In this document: positions 49,345 to 57,445 of the stretch, piece by piece | How positions within the stretch are numbered: the first letter of the stretch is position 1 | How the letters are laid out: each line of letters begins with the position of its first letter | Assembly: GCF_013141775.1 (NCBI RefSeq) | Contig: NZ_WHOB01000091.1 | Coordinates: forward strand, 20,679-84,678 | Origin: Paenibacillus phytohabitans | GTDB taxonomy: Bacteria > Bacillota > Bacilli > Paenibacillales > Paenibacillaceae | Direction of reading: 5' to 3' | DNA length: 64,000 nt | Position numbers and translations under genes: made by a program | The notes under the pieces: generated by a model | The model's database searches: none | The model's input: the letters and a program-made list of their open reading frames with translations, nothing else | What the model was told of the DNA's origin: nothing

Positions 49345-50808
49345 TTATGCGCCTTTGATCTGCGATTTCAGACGTTCAATGACCCGGTCCCGGCCAAGCA
49401 GCGCGATGGTCGCATTCAAATCACGGCCATGCATCTGACCGGTCAGAGCGACACGGATCGGCATAAACAGCGCTTTACCTTTGTGTCCGGTTTCTTTCTG
49501 GACTTCTTTGATCAGCACAGCCATATTGGCAGCGCTGAAATCCTTAGCAGCTTCCACTTTAGCGAGAAAAGCGGACAGCACTTCAGGAACCTGGGCTTCG
49601 GCAAGTACTTGTGCCGCTTCCGTCTCCAGTTCCAGATGGCTGCGGAAGAAGAGCTCGGAGAGCCCCACAATATCCGAAGCGGAGTTCATCTGTTCCTGAT
49701 ACAGCGCAACCAGGCTTTCTGCCCAGATCTGCTGCTCATCACTCAGAACCTCCGGCAGACGTCCCGCCTTCTGCAGATGGGGGATAGCAAGTGCCGCGAT
49801 CCGCTTAGGATCGGCATGCTTGATATAGTGATTATTGAGATGTGCCAGCTTGTTCGTATCGAATACAGCCGGGCTCTTCGACAGACGGTCGGCAGTGAAG
49901 ATCGAGATCAGCTGTTCCTTGCTGAAGATCTCCTCCTCACCTTCCGGCGACCAGCCCAGTAATGTGATGAAGTTGAAGAGCGCTTCCGGCAGATAGCCAA
50001 GCTGGTCATACTGCTCGATAAACTGAATAATCGATTCATTCCGTTTGCTCAGCTTCTTGTGGTCATCGCCGACAATCAGTGTCATGTGGCCGAACAGCGG
50101 CGCTTCCCAGCCAAGAGCTTCATAGATCATGAGCTGACGCGGCGTGTTGGAGATATGGTCTTCCCCGCGCAGCACATGGGAGATGGCCATCAAATGATCA
50201 TCTACAGCTACAGCGAAGTTATAGGTTGGAATACCATCCTTCTTCACGATGACGAAGTCGCCCATTTCTTTGGTGTTGAACGAAATGCTGCCTTTAACGA
50301 TATCATTGAAGGTATAAGTACGGTCTTCCGGAACCAGGAAACGGATGCTGGCAATACGGCCTTCCGCCTCATAGGCAAGGCGCTGCTCCTCCGTCAGATT
50401 ACGGTGTCTGCCGGAATAACGCGGGGTTTCGCCGCGTGCAGTCTGTTCCTCACGCTCTGCTTCCAGCTCCTCTTCCGTACAATAGCAGCGGTAAGCAAGG
50501 CCGCGGTCCAGCAGATCCTGCCAGTAGACACGGTACAGATCCAGACGTTCTGTCTGGCGGTAAGGACCATATTCGCCGCCTACATCTACGCTCTCATCCC
50601 AATCCATTCCCAGCCATTTCAAATATTTCAGCTGGCTTTCTTCGCCTTCTGCGATATTACGCTTAAGGTCTGTATCTTCGATCCGGATAATGAATTTGCC
50701 GCCCAGATTGCGGGCGAACAGGTAATTAAACAACGCCGTTCTGGCATTTCCGATATGTAAATGTCCCGTAGGGCTCGGTGCGTAACGCACCCGGACTTGA
50801 TCCGTCAT
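49345..50808 (-). CDS. gltX: Glutamyl-tRNA synthetase
   Basis: 487 residues. Class I motifs YAPSPTGHLHIGNARTALF (HIGN) and KLSKRNESIIQF (KMSKS type, KLSKR). The Bacillus type is non-discriminating and charges both tRNA-Glu and tRNA-Gln. ATG after GGAGGGAAACCC. Confidence 0.97.
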   Translation of the reverse strand: MTDQVRVRYAPSPTGHLHIGNARTALFNYLFARNLGGKFIIRIEDTDLKRNIAEGEESQLKYLKWLGMDWDESVDVGGEYGPYRQTERLDLYRVYWQDLLDRGLAYRCYCTEEELEAEREEQTARGETPRYSGRHRNLTEEQRLAYEAEGRIASIRFLVPEDRTYTFNDIVKGSISFNTKEMGDFVIVKKDGIPTYNFAVAVDDHLMAISHVLRGEDHISNTPRQLMIYEALGWEAPLFGHMTLIVGDDHKKLSKRNESIIQFIEQYDQLGYLPEALFNFITLLGWSPEGEEEIFSKEQLISIFTADRLSKSPAVFDTNKLAHLNNHYIKHADPKRIAALAIPHLQKAGRLPEVLSDEQQIWAESLVALYQEQMNSASDIVGLSELFFRSHLELETEAAQVLAEAQVPEVLSAFLAKVEAAKDFSAANMAVLIKEVQKETGHKGKALFMPIRVALTGQMHGRDLNATIALLGRDRVIERLKSQIKGA

Positions 50809-50863
50809 GGGTTTCCCTCCGCTTCATATTGGTTAAAATTAGGCTGTTGTTACTTCAGCCATC

Positions 50864-51352
50864 TCAAGATGATATCACATCTTGGAGCAGACAGACAATA
50901 GATTGTGCGGCAATTCCTTCTCCGCGTCCGGCGAAGCCGAGCTGCTCGGTAGTTGTCGCTTTTACATTGACCTTTGAGAGATCCGCATCCAGTGCACGGG
51001 CAATAACCTCGGTCATTTGCGGAATATAAGGCGCCATTTTGGGTTTCTGGGCAATGATGGTCGAATCTATATTTCCCAGCCGGTAGCCCCGTTCACGGGC
51101 AAGCGCCCATACATGCTCCAGCAGCTTCAAGCTGTCTGCATCCTTGAAGGCAGGATCGGTATCTGGAAAATGTCTGCCGATATCCCCCAGTCCAAGCGCC
51201 CCAAGTATAGCATCGCTAACTGCATGCAGCAGCACATCCGCGTCAGAGTGTCCCAGTAATCCCTTCTCATAGGGAATAGTCACTCCGCCAATAATACACG
51301 GCCTTCCTTCCACCAGCTGATGCACGTCAAATCCTTGTCCTACAGCGATCAT
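50864..51352 (-). CDS. ispF: 2-C-methyl-D-erythritol 2,4-cyclodiphosphate synthase
   Basis: 162 residues. Zinc ligands in GQGFDVHQL (Asp8, His10) and the loop GLLGHSDADVLLHAV (His about 42). Fifth step of the MEP isoprenoid pathway. Start overlaps the ispD stop (ATGA). Confidence 0.98.
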   Translation of the reverse strand: MIAVGQGFDVHQLVEGRPCIIGGVTIPYEKGLLGHSDADVLLHAVSDAILGALGLGDIGRHFPDTDPAFKDADSLKLLEHVWALARERGYRLGNIDSTIIAQKPKMAPYIPQMTEVIARALDADLSKVNVKATTTEQLGFAGRGEGIAAQSIVCLLQDVISS

Positions 51353-52047
51353 CTCTGTTCCTCTCCCCTGCTTCTTTCTGTGAATTCAGCGAAATCCAGG
51401 TCTTCCGGTGTCGTAATCTTAATATTCCTGTAGCTTCCTTCTACTACCGAAACGGTAATTCCGCTGCGTTCCGCCAGACTGGAGTCATCTGTACCGAGGA
51501 AGCCGTCACGCTCTGCCTCGTCATAGGCTGACATCAGTTCGGACAAACGAAAAGTCTGCGGGGTCTGAATCGCCCACAGACTTCGCCGGTCCGGCGTAGA
51601 CAGCACATTGCCTTCGCCATCCACCTGCTTGATCGTATCCTTAACCGGAACTGCAAGCACAGAGGCTCCGGCAGATCTGGCCCGTTCGTAACAAGCTTCA
51701 ATCTCACTGCCCTGTACGAAAGGCCGGACACCATCATGTACCATTACCCAGGTGGTCGTAAGTTCTCCCAGTCCCCGGCGTACCGAGTGCTGGCGTTCAG
51801 CCCCTCCCGGAATAACAACAGACACCTTGTCCAGCTTGTAGGCCTGTACCCATTGCCGGCAGCGCTGCACATCTGCTTCACCGGTGACAAGCACGATTTC
51901 AGAGATGAGTTCATGCTTCTGGAATACCTCCAGGGTATGCACGATAATCGGTTTGCCCTGAAGCAGCAGATATTGTTTGCTCTCTGCCGTTCCCATTCGT
52001 GTCCCTCTGCCTGCCGCCACTATCACGGCGCCCACACTGTTTGACAT
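51349..52047 (-). CDS. ispD: 2-C-methyl-D-erythritol 4-phosphate cytidylyltransferase
   Basis: 232 residues. Nucleotidyltransferase loop VIVAAGRGTRMGTAESKQYL, VMVHDGVRPFVQGSEIE and TPQTFRLSELMSAY are conserved. Third step of the MEP pathway; the ispDF overlap couples the two. Confidence 0.97.
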   Translation of the reverse strand: MSNSVGAVIVAAGRGTRMGTAESKQYLLLQGKPIIVHTLEVFQKHELISEIVLVTGEADVQRCRQWVQAYKLDKVSVVIPGGAERQHSVRRGLGELTTTWVMVHDGVRPFVQGSEIEACYERARSAGASVLAVPVKDTIKQVDGEGNVLSTPDRRSLWAIQTPQTFRLSELMSAYDEAERDGFLGTDDSSLAERSGITVSVVEGSYRNIKITTPEDLDFAEFTERSRGEEQR

Positions 52048-52141
52048 TCTTTCGGCTCCTGTCTTTCACGTATATCCCCATCATAACGTGTTTGGACGGC
52101 ATTTCCAAGCCTATAAGACCGCTCCAGGGGCTGATTTACCC

Positions 52142-53230
52142 TTATTGCGCTTTTTCCAGCAGCTTCGGTTTGGCAAAAATCATCCGGCCTGCGGAAGTCT
52201 GTAGCACACTGGTAACCAGAACCTCCATCGTAGTGCCGATATAATCACGGCCGCCTTCCACGACAATCATGGTGCCGTCGTCAAGATAAGCCACGCCTTG
52301 TCCATGTTCTTTGCCGTCTTTGATCACCTGCACAATAATTTCCTCACCAGGCAGAACCACCGGCTTCACCGCGTTGGCCAGATCGTTAATATTCAGTACC
52401 GATACGCCCTGGAGCTCGCAAACCTTGTTGAGATTGAAGTCATTGGTGACAACCTTGCCATGCAGCACCTTAGCCAGCTTGACCAGCTTGCTGTCCACTT
52501 CGGAAATCTCCTCGAAATCACCTTCGTAGATCAGCACTTTGACATCCAGCTCTTTCTGAATCTTGTTTAGGATATCAAGCCCTCTGCGTCCGCGGTTGCG
52601 CTTCAGCAGATCTGACGAATCTGCGATATGCTGCAGCTCCTCAAGAACAAACTCGGGAATAACGATGGTTCCTTCAATGAAACCCGTTTTGCAGATATCG
52701 GCAATCCGGCCATCGATAATAACACTCGTATCAAGAATCTTATGCTCCTCAGGTCCCCGACCCTCCGGTTCAGCAGAACGACCCCAGCGTCCGGTAGTCC
52801 ATAGCGAAGCCAGCTCTTCCTTCTTCTCCAGCCCGATCCGCAGGCCCATATAACCCAGAGCCAGGGTTGCTGCCACCTGCAGCAGCTCTCCAGCCTTGCC
52901 CAGCCAGGCCATGACTGGATACAGCAGCAGTGACAGCAGCAGACCTCCTGTAAGCCCTGCAGCGCCTGCAGCGAGTTCGCTCATCGGTATACGCGAACAA
53001 TACTGAACCGCCTCCTGCAGTTTTGTACTCGCCCAATCCGCGCATAACGTCCCCGCAAACAAAAAAATAATGGCACCCAGCACCGCAAACAAAATGCTTC
53101 CTTCCACGGGCAAGCTATCACCCAGTTTTCCCATGCCCTCCGGGAACCCTCTTTCTGCCGCATGATATAGCGAATAACCGGACCAGGCTCCACATAACCC
53201 GGCAAGCGTCAAAATAATCTTTTTCCACAT
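52142..53230 (-). CDS. yacL: Membrane PIN-TRAM domain protein (YacL)
   Basis: 362 residues from ATG 53230 (MWKKIILTLAGLCGAWSGYS), after AAGGAGGTGCTGGTT. Four membrane segments in the first 145 residues, then a PIN domain (KILDTSVIIDGRIADICKTG with Asp) and a C-terminal TRAM domain (GEEIIVQVIKDGKEHGQGVA). Predicted RNA- or nucleic-acid-related nuclease at the membrane. Conserved next to disA in Bacillales; substrate unknown. Confidence 0.9.
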   Translation of the reverse strand: MWKKIILTLAGLCGAWSGYSLYHAAERGFPEGMGKLGDSLPVEGSILFAVLGAIIFLFAGTLCADWASTKLQEAVQYCSRIPMSELAAGAAGLTGGLLLSLLLYPVMAWLGKAGELLQVAATLALGYMGLRIGLEKKEELASLWTTGRWGRSAEPEGRGPEEHKILDTSVIIDGRIADICKTGFIEGTIVIPEFVLEELQHIADSSDLLKRNRGRRGLDILNKIQKELDVKVLIYEGDFEEISEVDSKLVKLAKVLHGKVVTNDFNLNKVCELQGVSVLNINDLANAVKPVVLPGEEIIVQVIKDGKEHGQGVAYLDDGTMIVVEGGRDYIGTTMEVLVTSVLQTSAGRMIFAKPKLLEKAQ

Positions 53231-53378
53231 AACCAGCACCTCCTTCTATTCATCCAAAAATGATCTATACCTCACCAGTATGTTCCAATTTTTAGGACGA
53301 TAATCCGGGGAGCCGTTATTTTTTATGAAGCCATTAATTTCCTGGTCTGCAAAGCCTGCCGTAAACTTCTATTCCTTG

Positions 53379-53408
53379 TTGAAAACAGGGGAGGCCCTGG
53401 CATATAAT
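53379..53408 (+). promoter_or_regulatory. Promoter of the small plus-strand gene
   Basis: TTGAAA (53379-53384), 18-base spacer, TATAAT (53403-53408), 33 bases before the ATG. Confidence 0.7.
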
Positions 53409-53441
53409 GAACTCAATTACGAACCCAGGGGTGAATGGAAA

Positions 53442-53837
53442 ATGAGCGCACCAAGTTTACAGGCTTTCCAGGATCAAGTTTCCGAACTGCTGCTCCGTCA
53501 CCGCAGTCTTCTGGATGTAATGTCCAAGAATGGACAGAGCAGTGCATCCGTCAACCGAGCTGTCGTCAAATCCATTACGGAATGCGGCTGCATTCAGCTT
53601 CACGCAACCAAGCAGGTCTTTGAACCGGCTTTGGGACTTGAACAAGCCAAAGAGCTTGCCGGAACCCATCTTGAAGGTGAACTGTGTGAGAACTGCCGGG
53701 AGGTCATTGCCTCAGAACTGGGCCGCGAGCTGTTCTATATGTCTGCACTTTGCAATTTGCTCGATATTAATATGGACGAGGTTGTGTCTAAGGAATCGCA
53801 AAAATGCGCTACACTCGGATTATTTAACTTGTCCTAG
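53442..53837 (+). CDS. Small protein with MazG-like C-terminal helix, function unknown
   Basis: 131 residues from ATG 53442 (MSAPSLQAFQDQVSELLLRH), with AGGGGTG upstream; a longer reading from 53325 covers the promoter. The C-terminal part EVIASELGRELFYMSALCNL, then LDINMDEVVSKE resembles the second helix of MazG-type nucleotide pyrophosphohydrolases, but the key acidic pattern is incomplete. It has Cys in ECGCIQLH and ELCENCREV. No confident family. It is the only plus-strand gene amid a 20-kb minus-strand run, with its own promoter and terminator. Confidence 0.75.
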   Translation: MSAPSLQAFQDQVSELLLRHRSLLDVMSKNGQSSASVNRAVVKSITECGCIQLHATKQVFEPALGLEQAKELAGTHLEGELCENCREVIASELGRELFYMSALCNLLDINMDEVVSKESQKCATLGLFNLS

Positions 53838-53877
53838 CAAGGCAGCCCGCGCTCTCCTTCATCCGTTACCAATGCAG

Positions 53878-53924
53878 AAAAGGCTGTGCCTTCTCCTGAA
53901 TCAGGGAGGGCACAGCCTTTTTTG
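53878..53924. terminator. Bidirectional terminator between small gene and pssA
   Basis: AAGGCTGTGCC and GGCACAGCCTT form an 11-bp stem; T6 follows on the plus strand and TTTT on the minus strand. It serves both converging units. Confidence 0.88.
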
Positions 53925-53959
53925 TATAGATAAAAAAAGTAATAAGTGCGTAATTAGGA

Positions 53960-54700
53960 CTATCCGTTCTTGGAATGATACACCTTATCTTCCGCATGTC
54001 TCTTCCTGCGGCGGCGTTGACGGCGGGCTGTCAAGAGGCCCAGACTCTGTCTGAACCCGTATAGGGCATATAACGCAAGCAAAGCAAAGATCAGCTTGGC
54101 AATCTGTTCAGGGAAAACAACAGCAACCGCTACAGCGATCACAATTACTACAGGGGCACCTATAACTGCCTTTTTGGGGAAGCCGATCTTCTTGAAGTTA
54201 GGGTACTTCACCGTGCTGACCATCAGGTAAGACAGCAGCAGGGTAGCGACAATCATAAACGGTGCAGATACATCTTTATGAAAAAGTGCCAGCGTGGCCA
54301 GAACGCCACCTGCAGCAGGAATCGGCAATCCTACAAAATATCCCGGAATCCCCGGGCGGACATTAAACCGGGCCAGACGCAAAGCTCCAAACACCGGGAA
54401 AATCGCTGTAATAGTCCATCCTAATGCAGAGTTTAAATCCTGCAGACTTGTGAGATACATAATCAGCGCTGGTGCAACGCCGAAAGATACTACATCGGAT
54501 AAGGAATCCAGCTCCTTGCCGAACTCACTCTCACACTTCAGCGCGCGCGCAACACGGCCATCGAGCCCGTCGAGCAACATAGCGATAATCACCATGATAG
54601 CGGCCATGCTCAGCTTACCGTCAAACGCCATCATGATACCAAACATTCCAAGCATCAGATTACCGATGGTAAAAAGACTCGGAATTGATTTTTGTATCAT
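53960..54700 (-). CDS. pssA: CDP-diacylglycerol-serine O-phosphatidyltransferase
   Basis: 246 residues, seven or eight membrane segments. CDP-alcohol phosphotransferase motif DGLDGRVARALKCESEFGKE followed by LDSLSD (about 42-67). It makes phosphatidylserine, precursor of phosphatidylethanolamine. Basic C-terminus TARRQRRRRKRHA. In B. subtilis pssA is elsewhere, so its placement before disA is a local feature. Psd is not seen in this window. Confidence 0.93.
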   Translation of the reverse strand: MIQKSIPSLFTIGNLMLGMFGIMMAFDGKLSMAAIMVIIAMLLDGLDGRVARALKCESEFGKELDSLSDVVSFGVAPALIMYLTSLQDLNSALGWTITAIFPVFGALRLARFNVRPGIPGYFVGLPIPAAGGVLATLALFHKDVSAPFMIVATLLLSYLMVSTVKYPNFKKIGFPKKAVIGAPVVIVIAVAVAVVFPEQIAKLIFALLALYALYGFRQSLGLLTARRQRRRRKRHAEDKVYHSKNG

Positions 54701-54765
54701 TTCTTCACCTCAATTTTCCTACTTTGAACTTCATGGGTTCCCAATATTACGTGATTGTATGTTAT

Positions 54766-55842
54766 TTACATTTGCCTGTCAATAAGAACTTGTTTCTGGA
54801 GCCGCTTGAGTCCGTCCTGAATATTGCGTGCGCGGACCTCTCCAATGCCGTCCACCTCATCAAGTTCAGCAATGCTCGCCGTCATCAGATTAGGCAGCAT
54901 TTCAAAGCGTTCCACCAGATTGTGGATGATCACATTCGGCAGCCGCGGAATTTTGTTGAGCAGACGGTAACCGCGCGGAGTTACGGCTTCCTCGGATGCA
55001 ATAGCCGTGGAGGAATAGCCCAGCAAACGGGCAATATGGTTGTCATCCATCAGTTCATCGTCACTGCTTCGCTTCAGCCCGGCGATAATTTCGCGGATTT
55101 TGTCCTCCTGCTCCTCTCTTGCATAGTCTCTGTACAGAAGCCAGGCTTCTTCCTCTGTATTTCCGACCAGTTCTTCCATCTGCATGCTGATCAGCCGGCC
55201 TTCATTGCCGAGTTCGTTAATATAACGCTTAATTTCCATTTTGATCCGCAATACCATTTCTACCCGCTGGATCACGCCGACTACCTCAGCCACCGTCACA
55301 AGCCCCTCATATTCGGCAGCAGAAAGGTTAGTCAACCCCTGTGTCAGCACGGCTTTGTACTTCTCTAAGGTCTGAATCGCCTGATTGGCTTTGGCCAGAA
55401 TCGCGCCGATCTCCTTAAGCGCATAACGGATTGAACCCTGATACAGGGTGATTATATTCCGCCGCTGGGAAATGGAAACAACCAGTTTGCCGGTCTGTTT
55501 AGCCACCCGTTCAGCGGTCCGGTGACGGATACCTGTCTCGATGGATGAAATAGAGGAATCGGGGATCAGCTGGGTGTTGGCATACAGAATCCGCTTCAGA
55601 TCCTCACTCAGGATGATCGCTCCGTCCATTTTGGCCAGCTCGTATAAATAATTGGGTGAAAAATCGCAGTTAATGGAGAATCCGCCATCGACAACTTCCA
55701 TCACTTCCGGACTGTATCCGACAACAATAAGTGCCCCGGTCTTCGCGCGCAGCACATTCTCCAGCCCCTCCCGGAAAGGTGTTCCGGGTGCGGCCATTCT
55801 AAGCAGATCATTCATATTATCTAATGGATTGTATTCTTTCAT
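54766..55842 (-). CDS. disA: DNA integrity scanning diadenylate cyclase DisA
   Basis: 358 residues. DAC domain with MDGAIILSEDLKRILYANTQ (DGA) and ETGIRHRTAERVAKQT (RHR); C-terminal helix-hairpin-helix (ASIAELDEVDGIGEVRARNI). Makes c-di-AMP from ATP and is stopped by branched DNA. Thirteen bases after radA. Confidence 0.97.
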   Translation of the reverse strand: MKEYNPLDNMNDLLRMAAPGTPFREGLENVLRAKTGALIVVGYSPEVMEVVDGGFSINCDFSPNYLYELAKMDGAIILSEDLKRILYANTQLIPDSSISSIETGIRHRTAERVAKQTGKLVVSISQRRNIITLYQGSIRYALKEIGAILAKANQAIQTLEKYKAVLTQGLTNLSAAEYEGLVTVAEVVGVIQRVEMVLRIKMEIKRYINELGNEGRLISMQMEELVGNTEEEAWLLYRDYAREEQEDKIREIIAGLKRSSDDELMDDNHIARLLGYSSTAIASEEAVTPRGYRLLNKIPRLPNVIIHNLVERFEMLPNLMTASIAELDEVDGIGEVRARNIQDGLKRLQKQVLIDRQM

Positions 55843-55855
55843 GTCCCTGTGCCCC

Positions 55856-57223
55856 CTAATCTAACGCGACCGCTAGTGCATCTGCTACGGTGCTGACGCC
55901 TATAATCTGGATATCCTGCGGATGCTTCCAGCCTTTCATGCTTTTCTCAGGCATAATTACCCGCCGGAAGCCGAGCTTAGCGGCCTCCTTCACCCGCATC
56001 TCTGCGCGTGACACCCCTCTCACCTCGCCGGTAAGTCCTACCTCCCCAAAAAACACATCATACGGCTTGGTCGGAATATCCCGGAAGCTGGAAGCAATAC
56101 TGATGGCGACCGCCAGATCCACCGCCGGCTCATCCAGCTTAACACCTCCGGCAACATTGAGGTAAGCATCCTGATTCTGCAGGAACATGCCCATCCGCTT
56201 CTCCAGAACAGCAATGATCAGCGCCATTCTCTGATGATCCATACCTGTGCACATTCTGCGGGGCGAAGGGAAATGGGTTGCTGCAACCAGCGCCTGTAAT
56301 TCAACAAGCACCGGTCTTGTGCCTTCCATGCTGGCTACAACCGCGGAACCGGCCACTCCGAGCGGCCGTTCAGAAAGGAACAGCTCGGAAGGGTTCTCCA
56401 CCTCGGTAAGGCCAACCTCACCCATCTCGAAAATACCGATTTCATTGGTTGAGCCAAAGCGGTTCTTCACCGCCCGCAGCAACCGGTACGTATGATGACG
56501 TTCTCCTTCGAAATAGAGCACACAATCCACCATATGCTCCAGCATCCGTGGACCGGCAATTGCGCCTTCTTTCGTTACATGTCCTACAAGTACCGTTGCG
56601 ATTCCACGGATTTTGGCAATCCGCATAAATCTTGTCGTACATTCCCGCACCTGTGTTACACTGCCTGGCGCACTGGTCACTTCAGGCATAAACACGGTCT
56701 GGATCGAGTCGATGACCAGAAACTGCGGCTTAATCTGCTCGATTGCTTCTTCAATGCTCTCCATGTTCGTCTCACACAGAACATACAGTTCCGCCGACAA
56801 CGCCCCGAGGCGGTCAGCCCGAAGCTTGGTCTGGCGCACCGATTCTTCCCCGGAGATATACAGAACGCGGAGCCCCTGGGTTGTAAGGGCGTGCGATGTC
56901 TGCAGCAGCAGTGTGGACTTCCCGATTCCGGGGTCGCCACCGACCAGTACCAGCGAGCCGGGTACGATACCGCCGCCAAGCACACGGTTAAGCTCTCCGA
57001 TGCCTGTCAGGATACGCGGCTCTTTGTCACTTTCTATATTTATGATCGATTGCGCCTTTTCTTTACTCTGAAAAATAGGTGCATTCATGCCTTGGGTTTT
57101 GACTACGCTTTCCGTTTCTTCCACCATTGAGTTCCATTCCTGGCAGCCCGGGCATTTCCCGAACCATTTCGGTGATTCGTAACCACATTCGGTGCAGAAA
57201 AATTTTGTTTTTGGTTTGGCCAT
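55856..57223 (-). CDS. radA: DNA repair protein RadA
   Basis: 455 residues. N-terminal zinc finger FFCTECGYESPKWFGKCPGC, Walker A GGDPGIGKSTLL (about 95), KNRFGSTNEIGIFEM motif and a C-terminal Lon-like domain. A helicase for branch migration. With disA it forms a two- or three-gene unit, cut off from clpC by a terminator. Confidence 0.97.
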   Translation of the reverse strand: MAKPKTKFFCTECGYESPKWFGKCPGCQEWNSMVEETESVVKTQGMNAPIFQSKEKAQSIINIESDKEPRILTGIGELNRVLGGGIVPGSLVLVGGDPGIGKSTLLLQTSHALTTQGLRVLYISGEESVRQTKLRADRLGALSAELYVLCETNMESIEEAIEQIKPQFLVIDSIQTVFMPEVTSAPGSVTQVRECTTRFMRIAKIRGIATVLVGHVTKEGAIAGPRMLEHMVDCVLYFEGERHHTYRLLRAVKNRFGSTNEIGIFEMGEVGLTEVENPSELFLSERPLGVAGSAVVASMEGTRPVLVELQALVAATHFPSPRRMCTGMDHQRMALIIAVLEKRMGMFLQNQDAYLNVAGGVKLDEPAVDLAVAISIASSFRDIPTKPYDVFFGEVGLTGEVRGVSRAEMRVKEAAKLGFRRVIMPEKSMKGWKHPQDIQIIGVSTVADALAVALD

Positions 57224-57387
57224 GTGCGCTCCTAACGGTCCGAACTTGCTAAAATTGCGGATAATTTTCTCTTAATCAAAGTTTACCATTTCTGCACACT
57301 GAACGAAAGGTCACTTAAGATCTACTTTTCGTTTGCGTCCTCCTTAACCTGCCTGATTCAGGGCAGAATTAATCACTCCGGACATAT

Positions 57388-57426
57388 AAAAGCTCCCGCC
57401 CCTCTATACGGAGGAGCGGGAGCTTT
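57388..57426 (-). terminator. Terminator after clpC
   Basis: Minus strand AAAGCTCCCGCTCCTCC-GTATA-GAGGGGCGGGAGCTTT: a long stem with a T-run of four. It separates ctsR-mcsAB-clpC from radA-disA. Confidence 0.88.
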
Positions 57427-57445
57427 GTTTCATATTGCTGGAAAA

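Noticed and set aside
57320..57350. AAGGAGG sequence upstream of radA
   Set aside because: No start codon follows at the right distance with an open frame, so not a gene start.
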